The translations under genes and the position numbers were made by a program. From the NCBI GenBank assembly GCA_033807775.1, contig CM066315.1, positions 58,806,820 to 58,870,819 on the forward strand: a stretch of DNA of 64,000 bases, read 5' to 3'. Numbering within the stretch: the first letter of the stretch is position 1; each line of letters starts with the position of its first letter. Shown one piece after another: positions 1 through 10,799 of the stretch. The notes beneath the pieces are model-generated. The model was not told the origin of the DNA. It searched no databases and saw nothing but the letters and a program-made list of their open reading frames with translations. This stretch comes from Saussurea involucrata. Its lineage: Eukaryota > Streptophyta > Magnoliopsida > Asterales > Asteraceae.

Positions 1-1
1 T

Positions 2-823
2 CAGATTACATACATCACTTTGCTCAGTGGCATCTGCAGGAATCTTCAATGCTACACCGGCATGCGGCATGATTCCCATACAAAGTTTGGAAAAGAGAGA
101 GAAAAGTTGTATCATGTGCTTCATCAAAACACATTGTTGTCCAAGGATAATAAGGAGAATGATATGAGAATTTCGATAACAACCCATGAAGATCTGAAGT
201 TATTCGCTAGAAAATTAATAAGAGGAATTAAAGATAGTTGCTACATGCCTAATTTATATTTATATAATGGCATATTATCTGGATTTTGTCGAATGGGGAA
301 GTTTGAGGAAGTGTATGATGAGCTGGACGTGATGCAAAAACAGGGTGTGACTCCTAACCAAGTAACGTTCACCATTCTCATCAATGGACATATTCAGGTT
401 GGTGAAATTGATCTTGCTGTTGGGTTGTTTAACAAAATGAACGGTGATGGTTGCTTCCCAGATAGAATTGTATATAATAGTCTGATAAAGGGATTTTGTA
501 AGAATAGGAGACTGGTTGATGCCTTATCTCTTTCACATGCAATGTGTAAAAGAGGGTTTGCTCCTAGCAAAATTGCGTATGAATATATGCTTATTAGTCT
601 ATGCGCTTCGCGTTTGATCAATGAAGCGTTCAGTATATGTGAAGATATGATTGCACATAATTATTTACCATGTCAATATAATGGTAACTGGTTGCTACAC
701 ATTTTATTCGAAGAAAACAAGTTGCGTGAAGCTCAAACGGTGCGTACTATGATGCTTGGAAGAGGAAGAAAGTTCTCAAATCCAATGAGACAGAGAGTTC
801 TAATGAGCTCATGGGAGATCTAA
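2..823 (+). CDS. Pentatricopeptide repeat (PPR) protein, C-terminal part
   Basis: An open frame runs in from the left edge (no stop from base 2) and ends at TAA 821-823, so only the C-terminus is in the window. At least four P-type PPR motifs of about 35 residues follow one another, with the usual helix-turn-helix pattern: YNGILSGFCRMGKFEEVYDE, FTILINGHIQVGEIDLAVGL, YNSLIKGFCKNRRLVDALSL and a weaker one at YEYMLISLCASRLINEAFSI. No E, DYW or SMR tail follows, so it is a P-class protein. Family members bind organelle RNA in plastids or mitochondria for processing, stability or translation; organelle targeting cannot be judged because the N-terminus is outside. The non-canonical stretch before the motifs, roughly residues 15-70, looks like a degenerate repeat or linker. 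A TTG at base 20 is not a start; the frame is simply open upstream. Confidence 0.85.
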   Translation, partial: QITYITLLSGICRNLQCYTGMRHDSHTKFGKEREKLYHVLHQNTLLSKDNKENDMRISITTHEDLKLFARKLIRGIKDSCYMPNLYLYNGILSGFCRMGKFEEVYDELDVMQKQGVTPNQVTFTILINGHIQVGEIDLAVGLFNKMNGDGCFPDRIVYNSLIKGFCKNRRLVDALSLSHAMCKRGFAPSKIAYEYMLISLCASRLINEAFSICEDMIAHNYLPCQYNGNWLLHILFEENKLREAQTVRTMMLGRGRKFSNPMRQRVLMSSWEI

Positions 824-1540
824 ACTCGATTTCGTTTGGTAAAATGCAACTCTTTGGCATGCAAGTCAGAAACACATCTCAACCGTTGATTTCGGAACAT
901 ATGTTCTCATATGAGGACTCTATCGGGTAATTCTGTAAACCTTGGGCTTATTCTTTAGCTTTAATTTACGATTATTTCATGGGATCTTGAAGTATCTAAT
1001 ATTATATCATGTTTTGTTTTTGTAGGAAAAGATGGTTTCAAGTGCAGAGTAACATGATGTGGGCATCAATGTCATTCAGGTGATATTCGTTCTTTATATG
1101 CTAATAATTTTTTTGTTTTTTTGTATTCTTATATTGAGAAGCTTTGTTACCAGCCACTTTAGGGTCCTTTTAACTTTTTCTATAACGTCACTCAGTTAGC
1201 TAACCTATGAGCTAGAGGCCTAGAGGGGGCAGATTTGAACTAACTTATATGAAAATCAGGTTTGGGTTATATTTTTTTGCTTAGAGGTAAAATAAATAAA
1301 AAAACATGGCTAAAAAGGAATGAGGTCAAACGGGTTAAAAGTCTCCTATGACATGATGAATTGTTTACAACTTTTTTGTTTTATTTAAAAATATGGATCA
1401 CTATTTTAAATTTCTAATGACAAATTTCGTAAAATTTAATATATTAATTATTTATGAGATAAAAAAATGTTGTCGACCCAACTTAAGAATTCACAGTGCC
1501 CATTTGCTACCTCTATTGTGAGTTACAAATAATACAGTAT
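824..1540 (+). other. 3' flank of the PPR gene, probable spliced 3' UTR
   Basis: There is no coding potential. Possible splice sites are visible: a GTAATTCTG donor-like site near 928 and a TTTTGTAG acceptor near 1025, followed by a purine-rich exon-like block to ~1079 and another GT. This would fit a 3' UTR with introns, which is common in PPR genes, but it is only inferred. The rest is AT-rich intergenic DNA. Confidence 0.3.
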
Positions 1541-2345
1541 TCAAATTAACTTAAGATCAGCTTGTTGTTTCATACGACATTGTGCTTTAAGCAAATGCAT
1601 TCGAACGTTGTCCAACATCTCCTCATGATCCCCCAACTCTCGATCAACCGATTGCACCCTAGAAGCATCCCTTGAATATCTCAGCAGCAGAGGAGGGTCT
1701 CTCCCATATAACACACGAAAAGGGGAACTCTTGAGTCTTGAGTAAAGTATGGTAAGAAGTATTATAGGAAAATTCTGCCCACGAAAGCCATTTACTCCGT
1801 TTCCTTGGTAAAACGTCTTTCTCAATTTCACATTTTAACTCGTCCCACTGCCTCCATTTTGGTCCCCCTAAACTTGCACATTCTACATCCAGCACTTTTC
1901 TTGGTAAGGTATCAGCATCCCGGTTAGAACTCCCAGCCTTGTACGCAATTGAGAAATCATAAACCAACAACTTACGAACCCACTTCTGATATTCTGGTTC
2001 GATGACCCATTGTTCTAAAAGGAATTTCAAACTCTGTTGAGCACTCCGAAGTCCGAACCATGAACTTCCTACCCAGCAAATACAGTCTACATTTCCAAAT
2101 GGCCAACATGATAGCCATCAATTCTTTTTCGTAGATAGCTTTCTGTTTCGCTCGGGTACCCAGGGCTTGGCTAAAATAAGCTATCGATTGTTCTCCGAAC
2201 ATTTTCTTCCTGCATCCGAAGCAAAGTCGCCATCTGTTGCATCGTAGTCTGCATATTCTTCTCTATTGATGACACCGTAGCTTGAAACGTTCCCAAACTT
2301 TCTTCTACCTATTCAACTTGTGAAGTTACTGATCTCGGCATTGTT
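1541..2345 (-). mobile_element. Internally deleted Ty3/gypsy remnant (gag start, RNase H, integrase pieces)
   Basis: Reading on the minus strand from 2345 there is a gag-like start (MPRSVTSQVE, then a stop, then VEESLGTFQATVSSIEKNMQ). It runs directly at ~2205 into RNase H sequence (IAYFSQALGTRAKQKAIYEK, ELMAIMLAIWKCRLYLLGRK). After frameshifts this gives the RNase H tail (WVRKLLVYDFSIAYKAGSSN, ADTLPRK) and then the integrase C-terminal part (FSYNTSYHTLLKTQEFPFSC; SPFRVLYGRDPPLLLRYSRD). Protease, reverse transcriptase and the integrase zinc finger and core are missing. At least two large internal deletions have joined distant parts of a gypsy polyprotein. No LTRs are recognised next to it. 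Certainly non-functional. Confidence 0.8.
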
Positions 2346-3770
2346 GTCCCCGAAAATAATGGTGATAAAAGCATATGTTCTAACTTACTGTAAAAATAAA
2401 AAATATTGTAAAATGTGAAAATGTTTGGAAAAACCACCTGCTCTTTAGTATTTCATGTTGTACGACAAACTAATTAGCTTTTTGAACATGACTGCATTTG
2501 TGTGAGACAAACCAAGTCATACTTTTTTTAGCTAATCTGGTTGATTTTCTGTATATGTATATAATAGCATGGTAGAAAGGTAAAACCATCGTGATCAACA
2601 CTTTTTTTCTACCTTTTGCATCATTATATTTTCGCTTTTTATTTTTATTTTTGCAAACATCTATCTTGCAAAAATGCCAAAAAACATCATTAAACATGAG
2701 GTTGATCGTCCATTTTTTTTTCCTGAAAATTGATCATTCTTGCAAAGCATAGTTTTATTTGCATGTTTGCAGTAACAATGGTAAACCAAATATTGTGGCT
2801 CTGAAAATCAATCACCATTTCTTCTATGATATGATGACCTCCTATTAAGTAGCTACTCTAAACCGTTTTGCAGTTTGTAAATTTATAACGATTCTTTAAC
2901 CATTTGTTTTTTTTCATACAAACTTGGTTTTGTATGCATGTACAGTTTTGTAAAACGAAGGAAAATGATGGTGGACGGTTGCTGTAATCTTGCCATTTTG
3001 GCGAACTGCATGAAAGAACCAAAGATAGTATCATGAGCGATTAATGCATTGCCTCTGAAACGCCGGATTGATCATTCATTTGTAAGTAGATTTACCAATC
3101 TGGATCTATTTGAATTTTTTGTAAATAAAAAATTTGCAAAATAAAATAGGATTTTATATACACTATACACATAATTTCAATATAAATTGTTAGATAAGTT
3201 ATTGTTACTTATTAGCTGTGTCAAATTGATCATGGGATGACAGAGTCATGGAGCTTGGTCAGGTCGTACTGAACCAGGTTCGGATCTCATGAAACAAGGG
3301 TTTGATCGTGCTGACCAAGGTTCGGTTCAGTTGGAACGGCACCCTCATGGAACTCAACCCAGTTGATGGATACAACATTTGCTAGACTCTGTTAGAGGTA
3401 ATTCTTCAACCATATTGTTAGTTTTTCCTCAATTTATGACTGATAATTGAATTAAAACTAAATAAAAATGATGTAATTGATATGACCACATATCTCAATA
3501 TGCAATTAATTTCCTTTTTTTGTTAAAGCATGTATATGAAAACCAAAAAACTAGTTTTGTACAAATTGTTTTGGTATTGTATTAAAAATGTCTAATAGTA
3601 AATAAAATATGTTATTTTAATATGGCCCTCTCGCAGATTTGTTCATTTTTTAGAGTGATTGAAATTGATTTTTTTTGGATAAACGCACGGAGGCATTGCA
3701 TTTATTCCAATAAATAATCAAATAATGTTTACAAATAAATAATGAATATAATAATCAAATTCGAAACTTG
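2346..3770. other. Intergenic AT-rich DNA
   Basis: No credible reading frame on either strand; only short frames of low-complexity composition. A patch at about 3235-3370 has higher GC with internally repeated words (GTTCGG, CATGG) but no recognisable element. The 3' UTR of the PME gene to the right probably extends leftwards into the 3600-3773 part. Confidence 0.4.
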
Positions 3771-3773
3771 TCA

Positions 3774-5660
3774 TCACAGTCCGGCGATGAATGGCACAGC
3801 GGTGGCCGGCAGCCATGCTCTACCAGCTATAAGCCCTTCCACCGTGAACCCTCGTGCTTCACTCAAGCTCATATTAGCATGGTATCCGGCCCACTTCACT
3901 CGGTTTTCCATTGCAGCCCCCGGACCAAAACAACCATATTCACCATAATACAACGTATTAAAAGCGAAATCAGTATTCCCCCACGGCGACCATCCTTGCG
4001 GACTAATAAACCCATCGAGATATGTTTTCATGAACACAGTTCTAGAATATTCTTGCCATGGTCGACCCAAATAGGTCTTCACGGAAGCCACCACTGGAAT
4101 TAGGTCTGGAGCGGGCATTATGCGGCAGTTGTGGATTGAAATCCCAGTGTTTTGGAACGGATCACCGCGGCCTTGGGCGGTTATCATGTTTGCTTGTCCA
4201 TTTAAGGGTTTTCTGACCAAGATTACGCAGTTTTGGAAAACAACAGCGGCGTTACCAAATATGAAATCAATGGTACCGGAAATGTAGCAGAGTTTGTAGA
4301 ATTGTCTTTGGGAGACGGCAAATAGAGTGTCTTGATAACCTTCAAAGCTGCAAGCGTAAAAGACAGAGAGATCGGATGCTGATCGGAGCGCCACCGCTTG
4401 GCCGCTTTCGGGGCCTGCGGTGTTTCGGAATGTTATACCACGGGCAATGAATCCATTGCCATCCACTCCTGAATTCCATTTAGTCACAAATAATATTTTA
4501 CCAGAAAGTGTATCAATTTTTCATAATTTGCAACAATAAATCTTACATCTTGTTGTATTGTATAGATATACAACTAATATGAATTGAAATTAAATAAAGA
4601 GAAAAAACAGCAAAGTGCATGTTAATTATAGAAATAATACTAGCATGCAATCATGCATAAGATTAGGGAAGAAGCTGTAAAAGTCCAAGTTCAACTTTAC
4701 TTCAATTTTTATCATAATTAACATTCACTCACATAATTAGTAACGTTAAATCTTACCCACGGTGGCAGAGCTATAAGTTGTGGAACCTCCGCCGCCGACG
4801 CTCCGGTTGCCGGTGATAATAGTGTATCTGATTCCATCACCAACGAACATGATGTTCTTCAGATCGTTTACAATCTGGATGTTTTCTTTATATACACCTG
4901 CTTTTATATATATTATAAATCTCTGGGTCCCACGGTCAATACTTCCGGCATAATCAAGGGCCGATTGAATAGTCGGAAACCTACTATCTGCCGCTTGAGA
5001 CACTACCACGTTTGCTGTCGATTGGATCGACGCCGTTGCCAACAATCTCCGGTCACGGCGTGTCACCCAAGTCGGAAAATCGTTTGTTTGATCAGAACTC
5101 GGATTTTGGTTCAAGAACAAGTGATTTATGGCCAAACTGTTGCTTATCATTTCGGTCAAGTTACTCGACTTGATCGGAGATACAAAATCCGTTAGATTCA
5201 TTTCAGTGCAGCCGGAAAAACAAGTTTGGAGGTTGGTGAAGGCGGCGCTCAGCCACGTTTGTGCATCGAAGTCGGAGCTTCGATTGTTTTTCAAGCCGAC
5301 TAGGGTTTGGTTGAGTTGGAAAACGGTGTTATTGAGAAGCTTGTAACAATCGTTCCAAACCGCTGTTGTCGCCGTGGTCCGACACATCTTTCCGAGGTCT
5401 CTTGCACACCCTTGAGCCTCGTTGGCATTATCGATTGCAGCCTGTAAGGCCAACATTCGAAAATCTGCTCTGTGTCGTGGCGCATGATGTTTGCCACGAC
5501 CCAGAAAGAACTTGCATTGGTTTGGATGAGGAGTCGTTTGACACCAATAGTTGATATCAGTGCCAACTAACCCGTCATCCGCTTGTGCATATAAACTGAA
5601 CGAAGAGTACAAAACGAACAAGTGGAATAAAAACGACCACAATCGGTTAAACGAAGTCAT
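3774..5660 (-). CDS. Pectin methylesterase with N-terminal PMEI pro-domain (type I PME)
   Basis: Two exons: 5660-4757 and 4468-3774. The donor GGTAAGA and acceptor TTCAG give the phase, restoring ATVGVDGNGF across the junction and a protein of 532 residues, normal for type-I PMEs. Residues 1-27 form a signal peptide. A PMEI-like pro-region follows (CQTTPHPNQC), then the subtilase cleavage motif RRDRRLLA before the catalytic domain. All catalytic signatures are present: GVYKE, GQAVALR, YQDTLF, DFIFGNA and YLGRPW, which supply the two Gln, two Asp and the Arg of the active site. The enzyme removes methyl esters from homogalacturonan in the cell wall (EC 3.1.1.11). The start at 5660 is chosen because it opens the signal peptide and lies about 75 bp from a TATA box; the frame continues upstream to 5867 only as read-through. 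The 288-bp intron sits after the GNRSVGGG region, a usual PME intron position. It appears intact and expressed. Confidence 0.93.
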
Positions 5661-5734
5661 TTCGGTTCGGGTTTTTGTTGTTCTTTTATTGAGTTTTTTT
5701 GGGTATAGAATTAAATTAATGATGGGGGTGTTGG

Positions 5735-5743
5735 TTTTATATA
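5735..5743 (-). promoter_or_regulatory. TATA box of the PME gene
   Basis: On the minus strand the sequence reads TATATAAAA, 75-83 bp before the PME start codon. This leaves a plausible 5' leader of about 45 bases. Confidence 0.6.
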
Positions 5744-5920
5744 AGAATATGAAGGGTTGAAAAGGATAAAAAGTGTAAATGAAGGTTAAGTTAAATACAT
5801 AATTGAATGAAGAATGGCGGGTGTTTTGCGCAATTGATTCTATTCTATCATGTTTATTGTGACGCACGCTGGTTGCCGTCGTCTTTATTGTTCAATGTCT
5901 TCATGTCTTTTGGTTTTTAA

Positions 5921-5950
5921 TAATAAATAAATAAATAAATAAATAGATAA
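5921..5950. repeat. AAAT/AATA microsatellite
   Basis: About six tandem AAAT units upstream of the PME promoter. Simple-sequence repeat, no other feature. Confidence 0.8.
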
Positions 5951-6079
5951 TACGTTTCAGTTATGAATTAGAAAAATGATTTATGTTTAAATAAAGGAAT
6001 CAATTCTTTTTAGTACAAACCAAGTTAGAATGATCCATGACAGACATGAAAATATGTTTTTATATTTTTTTTTGATTTA

Positions 6080-6390
6080 GGGGCGTTTACCTAATCACTT
6101 ATCCGGGTAAGTGCTTATCAATAAAATTCAACACTATCACTTACTTTCCGGGTAAGATTTTAGTCCACCAAAATGGCATCGTATGCAACAATTAATTTAG
6201 CCGGTAAGCGCTAACCGTGGTAAGAGTCGTCGCACTCACTTACCGGGTAAGACTCTTGGTTCTTGCTTTCGACTCTTGGTCCATGTTTTCGCTCTTACCG
6301 GGTAAGATTCTTGGTCATTGTCATATTCATCTGGTAAGCTAATGTGACTTGGTAAGCACTTACCCGGATAAGCATTTTATAAACGGCCCC
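6080..6390. mobile_element. PIF/Harbinger (Tourist-like) MITE, complete
   Basis: A 311-bp element whose ends are imperfect inverted repeats. The left end is GGGGCGTTTACCTAATCACT; the reverse complement of the right end is GGGGCCGTTTATAAAATGCT; both then continue into TATCCGGGTAAGTGCTTA. It is flanked on both sides by TTA (6077-6079 and 6391-6393), the target duplication typical of PIF/Harbinger elements. The inside has several copies of the palindrome CTTACCGGGTAAG. It has no coding capacity, so movement would depend on a transposase supplied elsewhere. Superfamily assignment rests on TIR and TSD only. Confidence 0.85.
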
Positions 6391-6446
6391 TTACTTGACA
6401 AAACCAATATGATTAATAAACAATTATTATAATAACTGTTACTAGA

Positions 6447-6566
6447 GAAATGTTTACTTAAACATTCATCTGATAAGCGTTTACCAATAAGAGTCAACAT
6501 TCTAACTTATGCGTAAGATTGTAGTTCATCAAAACGATATTATATGATCTAACATACCTGGTAAGT
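6447..6566. mobile_element. Second, diverged copy of the same MITE (left part)
   Basis: The stretch GTTTACTTAAACATTCATCT through the ACTTATGCGTAAGATTGTAG segment aligns with the left half of the 6080-6390 element (GTTTAC, CTTATC, AACAT/ACACT, TAAGATT, GTAGTTCATCAAAA versus TAGTCCACCAAAA). Its right part is lost or displaced by the LINE insertion that follows. Confidence 0.6.
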
Positions 6567-6586
6567 AAACTTTTAGCAAACGATAT

Positions 6587-7460
6587 TATATGATCTAACA
6601 TACCTGGCAAAGTTGTACCCGAGATTGGCGAATTTAGATGTGAACCGTAGTTGTTCTGTGGCATCCAGAGTTTCTAGATCGGCGGACGGTTTGGTTTTTA
6701 GATGGGATTGGCGCAGAGCAATCAGGGACGGGCGTGAAACTTGCGAGGTGGAGAAGGTTATGGAGCATTGTTCACAGATCGAGTACGGGGGTGGCGAAGA
6801 TCGTTGGGTCTGGGAATTGGACAGGTCCGGGACCTTTTCCGTGTCCTCTCTGCGTAAGGTTGTGGATGATATGGGGCTTAGGAGATGTGGACCTACAACG
6901 CGCTGGAATAGCATAATTCCCAGCAAAGTACAGGTACTTAGTTGGCGTATCAGATTAAATCGATTGCCATCAAGAGAAAACTTACAAAGAAGAGGGGTTG
7001 AGCTGGAGTCTTACGGGTGTGCCTTTTGCAGCGCTCAGGTGGAGTCTTTGAACCATCTTTTTGCCGAATGTCGCTTCGCAGCTGAAGTTCGGAAAGCCCT
7101 TAATGTCTGGTGGAAAAATTTCCCGGTCGATTGCTCCGGACTAGAGCAGCTGATTACTTTGAACGGTAGTAGCAGCAGTAACTCTAAATCGCGAATGATT
7201 CTCGACACGGTGGTGCATGCGTACTTCTGGAAGGTTTGGAGCTATAGGAACGAGAATTTTTTTAATAAGAATTCGGTTTCCCCCCTAACGCTTGCTAATG
7301 ATATTCAATCCTTTGCTTATCATTGGATTAAATTTCGGGCCTCGTTCGGTAGGAATCTTAGTTGGATCGAGTGGTGTTGTAACCCGAACGAAGCCCTGGC
7401 TTAGTTTTGTTTCTAGCTTCTCGCTAGTATGCGGTGTCTAATATATTTGCCGTTCCAAAA
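6587..7460 (+). mobile_element. 5'-truncated L1-type LINE with zf-RVT end of ORF2
   Basis: The open frame at 6613-7404 encodes the end of a plant LINE reverse-transcriptase protein. The C-terminal zf-RVT domain is clear: SKVQVLSWRIRLNRLPSREN, then the zinc-binding cluster C-x2-C...H-x4-C in GCAFCSAQVESLNHLFAEC. A short 3' UTR ends in ...ATATATTTGCCGTTCC plus an A-run at 7457-7463. The insertion is flanked by a 20-bp target-site duplication (AAACTTTTAGCAAACGATAT at 6567-6586 and 7461-7480), the mark of target-primed reverse transcription. The reverse-transcriptase core and endonuclease are missing, so it is dead on arrival. It sits inside the diverged MITE copy. The first ~21 bases after the left TSD are a copy of nearby DNA (see findings). 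Confidence 0.88.
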
Positions 7461-7480
7461 AAACTTTTAGCAAACGATAT

Positions 7481-8520
7481 CTAAATAAATCAACAAATTA
7501 AAATTTTAAGAGTTTTTTTTTTATAGATTTTAATTGTAAAATATCATATTTAAAAAAAATAGTATATATGATCAAAGAGTGTAATGACATATAAATAAGA
7601 TTTGGTTCATAATGATATATAATATATCTAACGTGGCGGGTGGCCGTTATTTTGAAAATGAAGTAATTCATTTCATAGTATGAGGTGATTACGGTACATA
7701 AGATAGGATGGTGTCAATAAATTGCCTAATTAATTCAACTCCAAGCAACAATATATATGTTCATGATCTTCATTCCTAAGTTCACATACCGACATCGCAC
7801 CGGAAACATTACCTTAAATTGTACAAAGAATAACTTGTGTTATCATTGTAGTTTTTAAAAAACATAATAAATCTGAAATTAAAAGCTAAAAACTAGAAAA
7901 ATGACAATAACGGGATTCAAGCTCGGGTCTAGGGTGGAAGAAAAGTCTTACAAACCAATTGTACCAAGAATAACTTGTGTTATCATTGTAGTTTCAAAAA
8001 ATATAAGATGACACACAATAAATTGACGCGGTAACATTTTTCAAGATTCTATAATTTTTTACACTATGACGTATGAATGAAACGGTGACACGGGCCACCA
8101 CAAAATCCCTAGGTCCGTCTTTGTCACTACCATCATTAACTCTGTTAACTGCGCATTGTGGTTGTGATCCACTTGACAGCTATCTTCTAATTTGGTAAGT
8201 CTGGTATGACACGCTTGTCATGCTCTTATGGATAACATAGCTTGGTATGACATACTTGTCATGCTCTTACAATATCTAGTGTTATACCTGTCCGTTGGTC
8301 GGGTATACAACATGTTAGCATAAATTGTTAGCAACCATCCTATATGTATATTGTAGAGCATATTTTAGACTTATGATTCATGAAGATTTAAGAGACAACT
8401 ACTGAAAATCTATGCATTAAATGCTTATTAAACAATAATATACTTTATATTATTAAACGTCCATTCTTTCCACTACAACAAATATGAGCAGATAGTTTCC
8501 GGGAAGAAATAGAGTGAACT
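7481..8520. other. Non-coding DNA with two short direct duplications
   Basis: No genes seen. Two local duplications stand out: the ~38-bp segment AATAACTTGTGTTATCATTG plus flanks occurs at about 7822 and 7964, and TATGACA...CTTGTCATGCTCTTA occurs at about 8202 and 8251. The latter unit is itself palindromic (ATGACA/TGTCAT). These could be terminal pieces of degraded transposons; I cannot name a family. Confidence 0.4.
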
Positions 8521-8524
8521 AACA

Positions 8525-8902
8525 CTACTCACATGGTGTGGTGGTTCCATCTTTAAGTTTCTTTATCTTCTCGCCACAATGGATGCACTCACAAACTTCA
8601 TTTCCGTTAGCCAACTTTACCAAGAGAAAATGTTGCCAAACTCCTGAAGTCTTTTTTCTTTTCCTTTTAGCATATGGAGTAGATTCTTCGTTGTTGATTG
8701 GGTCGGCCTCTTTTGTACCACATTCAACAGCTTGAACGTCATCTCCATCATTCGATCCGATAACAACCACTTTTGGAGTACTTTCCATTCTTGATGTGTT
8801 TGCACTTGATTCAATTTCGGTTGATTCAAACTCTTGAGGCATCCGATCTAAATAAAGATCGTCATGAAACAAATACGGACCGCTACAAGAGACATCAGAC
8901 AT
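8525..8902 (-). pseudogene. hAT-type transposase fragment, BED zinc finger only
   Basis: A 125-codon frame with an acidic N-terminal half and a C-terminal BED-type zinc finger: KKTSGVWQHFLLVKLANG followed by CECIHCGEKIK. This is the DNA-binding domain at the N-terminus of plant hAT transposases of the RICESLEEPER/DAYSLEEPER type. The frame ends a few residues later at TAG, before the second zinc-ligand pair and without the RNase H-like catalytic domain or dimerisation domain, which should add about 500 residues. It is either the first exon of a broken transposase gene or a captured fragment. No downstream hAT catalytic sequence is visible. Confidence 0.65.
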
Positions 8903-9289
8903 CTACAAAATGCAAAAAAAAAAAAAAATAGTTTAGATAATCAAAACAATAATTTAAATAAACTATATAAAACCAACGAAAAACCAATTAAACCAAATAA
9001 ACAATAGTTTAGATAAACTTAATAAAAAATAGTTTACATTATCAAAGGAACCTACTGTTTTGATCATTACCAACACAACAATCAACAAACCTTTTTGGAA
9101 CCTGTTTGATTATCAAAGGAACCTACTGTTTGAATTAGGAGCCTGCTAATAGGCAACTAGTTAAAAGAAGATAATTTCAAACTTTCAATGCAAACTAATT
9201 AACAGAAGGTAATTTCAAGAAGTTATATGTTTAAATGCAATTACTAAAAAGCTGAAACTATTGGGCAAAAAACGAGCAGATCGAGTGGG

Positions 9290-9462
9290 CAAAAAACTAG
9301 CAGATCGAACATAAATGAACGAACGAGACCCTTGTTCATGTTCGTTCGTTTAACTAAACGAACAAAAAAATGTGTACATGTTCGTTCATTTATTAAATAA
9401 ACGAACATAAACGAACTTCCCGCCGAACGGTTCGCTGAACGTTCGGTTCGTTTACAGCCCTA
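9290..9462 (-). mobile_element. End of a hAT-like non-autonomous element with iterated GTTCG motif
   Basis: On the minus strand the terminus reads TAGGGCTGTAAACGAACC, a typical hAT-like end. It is followed by about ten copies of CGAAC/GTTCG in both orientations. The other terminus is not recognisable, so the element is truncated and its TSD cannot be tested. Dense subterminal repeats are usual transposase-binding sites in hAT elements. Confidence 0.5.
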
Positions 9463-9580
9463 CATGTGATGTTTAATCCTAGCATCCGTCCTGTTTATTT
9501 CATCATCTCCTTAGGAGAGCCTTGCATTGTAATACAATCATTTTAACTCTAAAGTAGTCTAGGAGTTGGGTTGTTACGAA

Positions 9581-9821
9581 TTATGACCAAACCTTTGTAG
9601 TTTGTAATGCTGATTGTGCAACATAGTTCCCATAAGGATGCTGAATAACCAATGAAAAGTTTTGTAGACTAATCATCTGGAGCATCCTGCAAACACTTCT
9701 CCACAACATTACTTGCATACTTGTTCATTGCAAGAGAACATAATTCCCAGCAAGCCTCTTCAATATATCAGCAGTAACACTTGGTATCTGCATTCGCAAT
9801 ATGTGTTGGATAACATAATTC
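9581..9821 (-). pseudogene. Pumilio (PUF) RNA-binding repeat exon, broken
   Basis: After an acceptor (TTTTCAG) at 9822-9823 the minus strand reads NYVIQHILRMQIPSVTADIL then KRLAGNYVLLQ. It meets a stop and resumes in another frame as MNKYASNVVEKCLQDAPDD, stops, and continues as LVIQHPYGNYVAQSALQT. NYVIQH, YASNVVEKC and HPYGNYVAQSAL are hallmark PUF repeat sequences (two to three repeats of ~36 residues). Functional PUF proteins bind 3' UTR motifs with eight repeats; here only a partial set with a frameshift and a nonsense codon remains. It is most simply a captured or duplicated gene fragment. Confidence 0.75.
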
Positions 9822-10189
9822 CTGAAAATTTGTATTTAAAAAAAGATGAGTACAGTTCGATCTTGACAAATTAAGCTATAATCAATAAAAGAAGAGGGAC
9901 AAACCCATAAGGGTGTTCCGTTAGATATGATTTAAGTCATGAGTTGCTCTTTAGATATGTTGTCATGGGCGGAGCCATGTGAGCACCACAACTAGTTTAA
10001 AAAATATATATTAATTGATGTAGTTTTCTACCAATAATAAACCTAATATTTAATATTTTCATGTTGATAATTGAAAAGATAACAAATCAAGAAATTGAAA
10101 GTACCCAGTTGGCCATCACAGTTGCAGATTTGTTCAGCTATTCTATGACACTCCAAGTGAAGGAAGAAACTTTTGAGCATGGTTCACCT

Positions 10190-10560
10190 CACGACTCCAT
10201 AGTTCTTAGTTCCATTCGGGTGCTAGCTATTCGTAGCACAAATATAGCCTTTAGACCATACGGTCCTATTGTTGCTTCACCAGATAGCATCAGGGCATCA
10301 ACACATTGTCGGATGGCCTAAAAAACATCTACAACCTTTTTAATTTACAAACGAAAACGTGTCAACTTAAAGATCTATTCAAATCTTTGGAGCGTAACTA
10401 AATGAAAATTCATTTGAAATCATACTTCAGCTCGAGTTGGGGTAGGATATTCAATCATAGACTTAAGAAGCTGTGAGACCATATTACTGGCTTGTTTAGC
10501 CGCCCGCAGAGATCGATTATCTCTTCCAGTTAAACGTGAGAGAACCCCATCTATTATGGT
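10190..10560 (-). pseudogene. Plastid-type pyruvate kinase fragment (two exons, decayed)
   Basis: Reading on the minus strand, SQLLKSMIEYPTPTRAEV (about 10495-10430) is followed by a donor-like GTATG. After ~105 bp and an acceptor TTTTTTAG at 10318-10319 it resumes as AIRQCVDALMLSGEATIGPY then GLKAIFVLRIASTRMEL, with a stop soon after. These match the conserved core of plastidial pyruvate kinases (SQLLESMIEYPTPTRAEV, ADALMLSGES). Five to six residues of the consensus are missing at the junction and stops follow, so it is a non-functional fragment. The sequence upstream of SQLL diverges from the family. Confidence 0.7.
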
Positions 10561-10799
10561 CAGACATGAGAGAACTTTACCTTAAGGTATTGTTTCCATC
10601 TAAGGCTAGTGTTTAATACATTGATTAACATAGTATTTGTTTCTCAATGTGAAACTTTTTAAGGTGTACTTTTTGTTATACTAGGACGCCAAAAAGTTTC
10701 ACATCGTGAAACAAATATATATTAATCAATACCCTAAATCCTAACCTTGGGAAAAATAATCTTATGAAGCACTAGTATTTAATCGCAAGAAACGAAAGA

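Noticed and set aside
3742..4103. Plus-strand open frames overlapping the PME gene
   Set aside because: They are antisense shadows of the PME exon, which has all catalytic motifs on the minus strand.
10061..10321. Plus-strand 86-codon frame
   Set aside because: Antisense of the pyruvate kinase fragment, whose conserved motifs read on the minus strand.
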